Shown: positions 22,262 to 26,254 of the stretch, in pieces
Layout of the letters: each line of letters begins with the position of its first letter
How positions within the stretch are numbered: the first letter of the stretch is position 1
Assembly: GCA_044376515.1 (NCBI GenBank)
Contig: JBILKV010000047.1
Coordinates: forward strand, 1 to 26,254
Direction: 5' to 3'
DNA: 26,254 bases
From: Chth-196 sp044376515
GTDB lineage: Bacteria; Verrucomicrobiota; Verrucomicrobiia; Chthoniobacterales; Chthoniobacteraceae
Translations under genes and position numbers: made by a program
The notes under the pieces: generated by a model
Database searches by the model: none
The model's input: only the letters and a program-made list of their open reading frames with translations
Told to the model about the DNA's origin: nothing

Positions 22262-23608
22262 CTACCTTTCGCTGACCAGTTCAGGGAACGGGCAGCTCTG
22301 ACAATCGGATGCATCGCGGCTGCAAAAGTCCTCGTAGAGTTGCAGCATTCCTTGTTGGTGGACCGCGTTGCCCAGAAGCGTGTGCACGTCCGGACGCTGC
22401 GCCAGAAGGCGGGAGGCGGCGATTCGGCTTCGCCGGTTGCGCTCCGGTGCCCTCATGCGCAGCAGGGTGTCCCAGTCTCCAGCAGCCGGAAGGAAGGCGT
22501 TGACCAGCAATTCTCCGACCCGTTCGCTGCCGAGGAGCGAAAGAGTGCGGCCAGAGGCCTCCCCTTGAAACGTATAGTAGCGATTCCAGTAGGGATGGGA
22601 CATCCTCCCAAGGAGGGTGCGCAGTCGCTTCCAATCCCGTCCGTCCGCCAGGCGCGACACCGCCCGCCAGTGTCGAACCAGCACCGCCATCGCTCCCAAA
22701 CGTCGCTGCGGATGGTTGGCCGGACGTTGCCCTCCCATCCGCCAGACCGCCCGAGGCAGACCCAAAGTTTGGTGGGACCCCCAGTGGCGCCACCATTTCT
22801 CCCACAAAGCCCGCGCGTGGAGGCGGGCCTCCGTCCCCAGATTGCTCAAGTCCGGCCCGGGCAACAGTCCCGCGACGCCAAACAAAAGCGCCTCAATGGA
22901 TTCCGGATCGCGTTGGATCCGGCGCAGGGGAAGGCGCTGTGCGATCAGCCGGAAGGGGAGCTGGTTTCCCGGATACCCCATCCCAGCTGCGACCGCCTGA
23001 AAAAGAGCCTCCGCGTTTCCATGAATTTCGGCTGTCCGGGCGATCGCGGCGGCCTTTTTTTCAAACCGATATCTTCCCGCCTGACGTAACACCTCCCTGA
23101 GATCCTCGGCGGACAAACCCTGAAGCGCCCGCGAGCAGCGCCCCGGCATCGCCAACCCTTCGGCTCCCAGCCCACCCCCGTATTGCGGGACCTTCAGATG
23201 CACCTGCGTAATGTTGCGGTGACTTCGTGTCCTCGAAAAGAAGCGCTGGGGTGCGTTACGCACAAAGATGTGCAGTTGAACATTCTCAAACTCTGGATTG
23301 GTGGAATGCCCGTGCCGCTCCCAGTCTCGGACGTCAATGTCGATTTCAATCGCTCCCTGGACGGGTTCCTTGCCGTCTATGCTTACGGCGGCGGCGACAA
23401 AATCGGGCCCGGCCACCCGGTTCCAAATCCCAAACTGCACGATTTGGACCTTTTCTCCGCCGGTCCCGGTAAATTGTCTCCCAAACTCCCCGGAGAACCA
23501 GCGGGCCTGAAGCTCCAACTCGCCGGTCAGCCGCTGCATTCCTCCGGAAAGATCTCTCTTCTTGGCGCTCAAGCTCTCCATTCCCTTGCATCGAATCCTC
23601 CCCTTCAT
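22262..23608 (-). CDS. DUF2851 family protein
   Basis: This 448-residue soluble protein matches the DUF2851 family, common in Bacteroidota and PVC bacteria and without a known function. The N-terminal part has ELELQARWFSGEFG, the IVQFGIWNRVAGPDF motif and GAIEIDIDVRDWERHGHS, which corresponds to the family's G-x-V-E-I-H...D-W...H-x-H pattern and looks like a degenerate nuclease-like metal site (inference). The C-terminus has the usual Cys cluster (FCSRDASDCQSCPFPE). The start is uncertain: ATGs at 23581 and 23539 (MQRLTGELE) are in frame and would leave a larger divergent promoter region. It is divergent from the cyclophilin gene (56 bp) and heads the DUF2851-carA-FHA cluster. Confidence 0.85.
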   Translation of the reverse strand: MKGRIRCKGMESLSAKKRDLSGGMQRLTGELELQARWFSGEFGRQFTGTGGEKVQIVQFGIWNRVAGPDFVAAAVSIDGKEPVQGAIEIDIDVRDWERHGHSTNPEFENVQLHIFVRNAPQRFFSRTRSHRNITQVHLKVPQYGGGLGAEGLAMPGRCSRALQGLSAEDLREVLRQAGRYRFEKKAAAIARTAEIHGNAEALFQAVAAGMGYPGNQLPFRLIAQRLPLRRIQRDPESIEALLFGVAGLLPGPDLSNLGTEARLHARALWEKWWRHWGSHQTLGLPRAVWRMGGQRPANHPQRRLGAMAVLVRHWRAVSRLADGRDWKRLRTLLGRMSHPYWNRYYTFQGEASGRTLSLLGSERVGELLVNAFLPAAGDWDTLLRMRAPERNRRSRIAASRLLAQRPDVHTLLGNAVHQQGMLQLYEDFCSRDASDCQSCPFPELVSER

Positions 23609-23664
23609 TCCGGCGGGTTGTTCGAAGTCTCACCTTTAGTTCAAGCCCCTCTTCGGAACGAAAA

Positions 23665-25584
23665 ATGCTCCGCCCCACACGCATGCTCCCCCGGGTTTTG
23701 ACTTCTGCATTCCTCCTGTCATTCGGGCTAATCCTCTGTGCGGAAGAACCGCTGCACGCAGTTGTCCGCGAGATCGCCACTGTTTCCACCAATTTTGGGG
23801 ACATGGAGTTCGAACTCTTCTCCGATGTCAGTCCCCGTGCAGTGGCGAATTTCAAATATCTGGCGGATACCAAATTCTACGATTCCACCGCCTTCCACCG
23901 GCACATCGCTGGTTTCATGGTTCAAGGGGGAGACCCCTTCACTAGGGGCTCTTCCGAGTCCGGTTACCCAGCTTTGATGGAGTTTGCGGGAAGCGGTGGG
24001 CCAGAATACACGATCCCAAACGAGCCGACGTCGAGCCCGGATCGGGCGCACGTTCGTGGTGTTATTTCGATGGCAAAAACAGGACAGCCTGACTCTGCGG
24101 GGAGCCAGTTTTTCATCATGTTCGGTACCGAAAAAGATTTGGATGACCTGCATGCTCCGCTGGGCAGAATGCTGGAGGGTGGCGAGGCGGTACTCGCCAC
24201 CATCGAACAACAAAGCAAGAACGCCAGCACTGGCAACCGTCCGATTTCACCCATTTTGGTGAAATCCGTTAGGATTCGGTCTCTTTTTACGGGAGACCAA
24301 TCTCGTGAAAGGATGTTCTATCAACCGGGGACTTACAGTGGCCTCTTGAAAGGGCCCGACCGCAATCAGGACCTTTACGAAAGCCTTTTGTTACAGTGGA
24401 ACAATGGAGCATGGAATGGAATGCCCTTTCGGGGGCAACTCCGGAAATTCGCCCAGAATATGGATGCAAAGGGCAGTTATCAAATCGCCGTCACCCGTGG
24501 GGGCGCTTTCAGCGCCCGAGTGCAGTACTACGGACGGGTAAACGCTTTTTCTGGAGCGCTCACCCAGAGCTCCTTATCCGTTCCGGAAGCCGGTTTCGTC
24601 GCCAAGCTCGACCCATCCTCTCCGGCGAGCCTGCGTGTGAGGATTCACGCGCGAAAGACGAGTAGGGGGAATGCGAGCCTCACGCTCCGGTTGAACCAAA
24701 TTGGACCTCAAGATTCGGACATCGATGACGGCAGTGCTGTCATCGCGGCGATTGATCTCGCCCCACTGTCAAACTTGGCCGACCGCTACACTGTTGAGCT
24801 ACCCGCACCGTTTTTCTCGCATGTGAAGACAGACGCGACCAAGGCGGATCCTTCTCTTTCAGGCTCGGGTTACATTACCGTCCATGTTCGGAATGCCTCA
24901 GGCATCGCTTTTGTTTCCGGGAGGCTTCCGGACAACACCCCGATCGCCTTTTCCAGAACAGTTTCGAACGAAGGCGGTCGTCTGAGTATCCCGATTTACA
25001 TCCACGATTTACAGCCTGAAAAAGAACTTCAGCGGGCCGAATTTAACCGATTCCAACTAGCTGATTGGTACGCGGGTGCTCTGTTTAGTTTCGACGTTTT
25101 CAGGACTAGGCTTGTCGGGTCCATAGAGTTGCCGCCGAAGCCCACGGCTGTGGCTCCGAAAAACGAAACTGGGAATTGGTTGATATGGATTCGGCCCGCG
25201 AAAAATGGCGGGGTTCCAAAAAATCCAGTAGCCGCCTATCTGGTGCCGACAGCCTCCACTTGGACAGCACCCTCTGCCGGCGCTACCATGAAGCCTTTTG
25301 TGAGCGGAGCGAAAGGACTCCTCTCAGTTGGCACGATGGAGATAGGCAGATTTCAGATGACCCGGTCACATGGCACTGCCGTTTTTGATTCTGGCGTATC
25401 GTCCCCACTAATCCGGTTTAATCCCGTCGACGGGTCATTCCAGGGAAGTTTCTGGGACACTTCGAGCGGTGGTGTCAGACGGCGAAGTTTTCAGGGGGTT
25501 CTGCTGCAGAAAGAGGGAATTAACAGGGGCGTCGGTTTTTCGATAACTGAGGATGCGAGCGTGCCCGTTGTTCTGAGCCCCTGA
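23665..25584 (+). CDS. Secreted cyclophilin-type peptidyl-prolyl isomerase with a C-terminal beta-repeat region
   Basis: At 639 residues it is far longer than a bacterial cyclophilin (about 165-200). Residues 1-32 are a signal peptide. The cyclophilin domain (about 36-205) keeps the catalytic residues: Arg79, Phe84 and Gln87 in FHRHIAGFMVQGGD, then GSQFFIMFG and the His in DDLHAPLG; the Trp of eukaryotic cyclophilins is Leu, as often in bacteria. From about 215 the protein changes to PGTYSGLL, VTRGGAFSARVQYYGR and, at the end, DGSFQGSFWD, RRSFQGVLLQ and GVGFS. This resembles the G-x-F-x-G beta repeats of large secreted verrucomicrobial proteins. It likely folds or guards secreted or outer-surface proteins, with the repeat region as a binding or display module; that role is inferred. 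Confidence 0.88.
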   Translation: MLRPTRMLPRVLTSAFLLSFGLILCAEEPLHAVVREIATVSTNFGDMEFELFSDVSPRAVANFKYLADTKFYDSTAFHRHIAGFMVQGGDPFTRGSSESGYPALMEFAGSGGPEYTIPNEPTSSPDRAHVRGVISMAKTGQPDSAGSQFFIMFGTEKDLDDLHAPLGRMLEGGEAVLATIEQQSKNASTGNRPISPILVKSVRIRSLFTGDQSRERMFYQPGTYSGLLKGPDRNQDLYESLLLQWNNGAWNGMPFRGQLRKFAQNMDAKGSYQIAVTRGGAFSARVQYYGRVNAFSGALTQSSLSVPEAGFVAKLDPSSPASLRVRIHARKTSRGNASLTLRLNQIGPQDSDIDDGSAVIAAIDLAPLSNLADRYTVELPAPFFSHVKTDATKADPSLSGSGYITVHVRNASGIAFVSGRLPDNTPIAFSRTVSNEGGRLSIPIYIHDLQPEKELQRAEFNRFQLADWYAGALFSFDVFRTRLVGSIELPPKPTAVAPKNETGNWLIWIRPAKNGGVPKNPVAAYLVPTASTWTAPSAGATMKPFVSGAKGLLSVGTMEIGRFQMTRSHGTAVFDSGVSSPLIRFNPVDGSFQGSFWDTSSGGVRRRSFQGVLLQKEGINRGVGFSITEDASVPVVLSP

Positions 25585-26014
25585 GGCACCCCCAAGGTTC
25601 CTGCCAGCTTAAAATCTTCTCGGTTGCGGGGGGCAACGCCGGGCGGCACATGATTCAACGCCTGATTCGCGAGACGAGAGGGCGTCTGCCGTCCGTGAAA
25701 CGGGAGGAGAGAAAAACCCAGATTTTTTTGAAACTTTTTTCCGCCGATTCCCGTAGCGAACCCATAGAAGGGGGGACTGAATGGGACGCATCGAGATTCT
25801 TGGAGAGGGGGAGCAGTCTGTAGGCGCTCCGGCGGGTCTAGGCAGGTGGGCAACCGCTCTGAAAGGGGAGGCAGGGCTTTGTTCGCAAGCCGGCGTTGGA
25901 GATTGCAATGGCGTGGCGCGTCGCATTCCCGAGCAGCGTTTCAATGGCGCGGCCTCAACGTTCGAACGCCCGGCGGCGGCGGATGCAGCAGATCTGCACC
26001 CAGCGCAGGAAGAA
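25585..26014. other. Intergenic region upstream of eda
   Basis: About 430 bp between the cyclophilin stop and the chosen eda start. It includes an AT-rich patch with T7 (25723-25729) and T6 (25735-25740) runs after a short CCGT-GAA-ACGG hairpin (25693-25703), which could be a weak cyclophilin terminator or part of the eda promoter. A frame in phase with eda is open from an ATG at 25781 (preceded by GGGGGG), so eda may start there, but the residues encoded do not resemble any aldolase or sugar kinase. Confidence 0.4.
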
Positions 26015-26254
26015 ATGGCGCGGTGGAACGGTCCGGGGGGGGGCGGACGGGCCTCCTTGCCCGAGACGTCCTTGCCTTCCCTGATTGGACTCCTCCTTGT
26101 GACGCACAGGCTGATTCCTACCGTCCGCCTTTCCTCGGCGGAGGATGCCGTGCCGCTAGCCGAGGCGCTGCAGAAGGCGGGGTTGCCGCTGCTGCTGATT
26201 GAACTGACCACTCGCGCCGCGCTTCCGGCGATTGCGAGTGTGCGGACTGCCTTG
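26015..26254 (+). CDS. eda: KDPG/KHG aldolase, N-terminal part (continues past the window)
   Basis: The frame from an ATG at 26015 runs off the right edge. After a Gly-rich stretch it reads LIPTVRLSSAEDAVPLAEAL, then GLPLLLIELTTRAALPAI, matching the start of 2-keto-3-deoxy-6-phosphogluconate / 4-hydroxy-2-oxoglutarate aldolase: the P-V-I-R strand, the A-x-x-L-A-x-A-L helix and the (V/I)E(V/L)T-x-R strand with catalytic Glu and Arg. The enzyme cleaves KDPG to pyruvate and glyceraldehyde 3-phosphate (Entner-Doudoroff and sugar-acid breakdown). AGGA (26007-26010) just upstream supports this start. The N-terminus before the first strand is about 15 residues longer than in E. coli Eda and contains a run of nine G residues (26035-26043). 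An in-frame ATG at 25781 is an alternative. The Schiff-base Lys lies outside the window. Confidence 0.7.
   Translation, partial: MARWNGPGGGGRASLPETSLPSLIGLLLVTHRLIPTVRLSSAEDAVPLAEALQKAGLPLLLIELTTRAALPAIASVRTAL

Noticed and set aside
25609..26211. Minus-strand 200-codon open frame at the right edge
   Set aside because: Ser/Pro/Arg-rich, overlaps the convincing aldolase frame on the plus strand and matches no family.

Overview
The window (about 26 kb, GC-rich, compact) reads as chromosomal DNA of a free-living bacterium, most likely Verrucomicrobiota or another PVC-group lineage. This is inferred from gene content, not from a marker gene. The pointers are a PVC-type secreted beta-propeller/HEAT/cytochrome c protein (TIGR02604/TIGR02603 type), a secreted cyclophilin with a long C-terminal region resembling G-x-F-x-G beta repeats of verrucomicrobial secreted proteins, a DUF2851 protein, a CBS/DRTGG family II pyrophosphatase, and many start codons without a clear Shine-Dalgarno sequence. 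No rRNA, tRNA, CRISPR array, prophage or intact insertion sequence was seen.

Layout. (1) 1-5.1 kb, minus strand: a signal-peptide gene cut by the left edge, then guaB (IMP dehydrogenase), a FIST sensor protein, gatA and gatC, transcribed gatC-gatA-FIST-guaB. A strong hairpin lies between FIST and guaB. (2) 5.25-6.6 kb, plus strand: a membrane protein of unknown function with a duplicated soluble motif. (3) 7.0-8.6 kb, minus: CBS-regulated Mn-dependent pyrophosphatase. (4) 8.6-9.99 kb: a decayed island with the C-terminal remnant of an SMP-30/gluconolactonase-like gene carrying a 15-bp tandem repeat, directly abutting the C-terminal remnant of an ISL3-type transposase. (5) 10-10.9 kb: orphan NhaR-like LysR regulator. 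(6) 11.6-14.7 kb: the PVC cytochrome c protein. (7) 15-18.6 kb: a LysR gene divergent from a CPA2 cation/proton antiporter and a flavin-dependent halogenase-like enzyme, with a clean T-N11-A operator-like dyad between them. (8) 18.8-20.0 kb, minus: a FabF-like ketosynthase with its own promoter, convergent with the halogenase. (9) 20.4-23.6 kb, minus: DUF2851, carA and a membrane-anchored FHA protein, probably one transcript. (10) 23.7-25.6 kb, plus: the secreted cyclophilin. (11) 26.0 kb to the right edge: the start of a KDPG/KHG aldolase (eda) running off the window.

Most genes are housekeeping: GMP synthesis, the glutamine-dependent tRNA amidotransferase, carbamoyl phosphate synthesis, pyrophosphate removal and fatty-acid-type condensation. 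gatB and carB, the partners of gatA/gatC and carA, are absent here and must be elsewhere. The best candidate for something under-described is the LysR / antiporter / halogenase-like divergon at 14.97-18.64 kb. The decayed island at 9.0-9.7 kb is the best example of sequence in transition.
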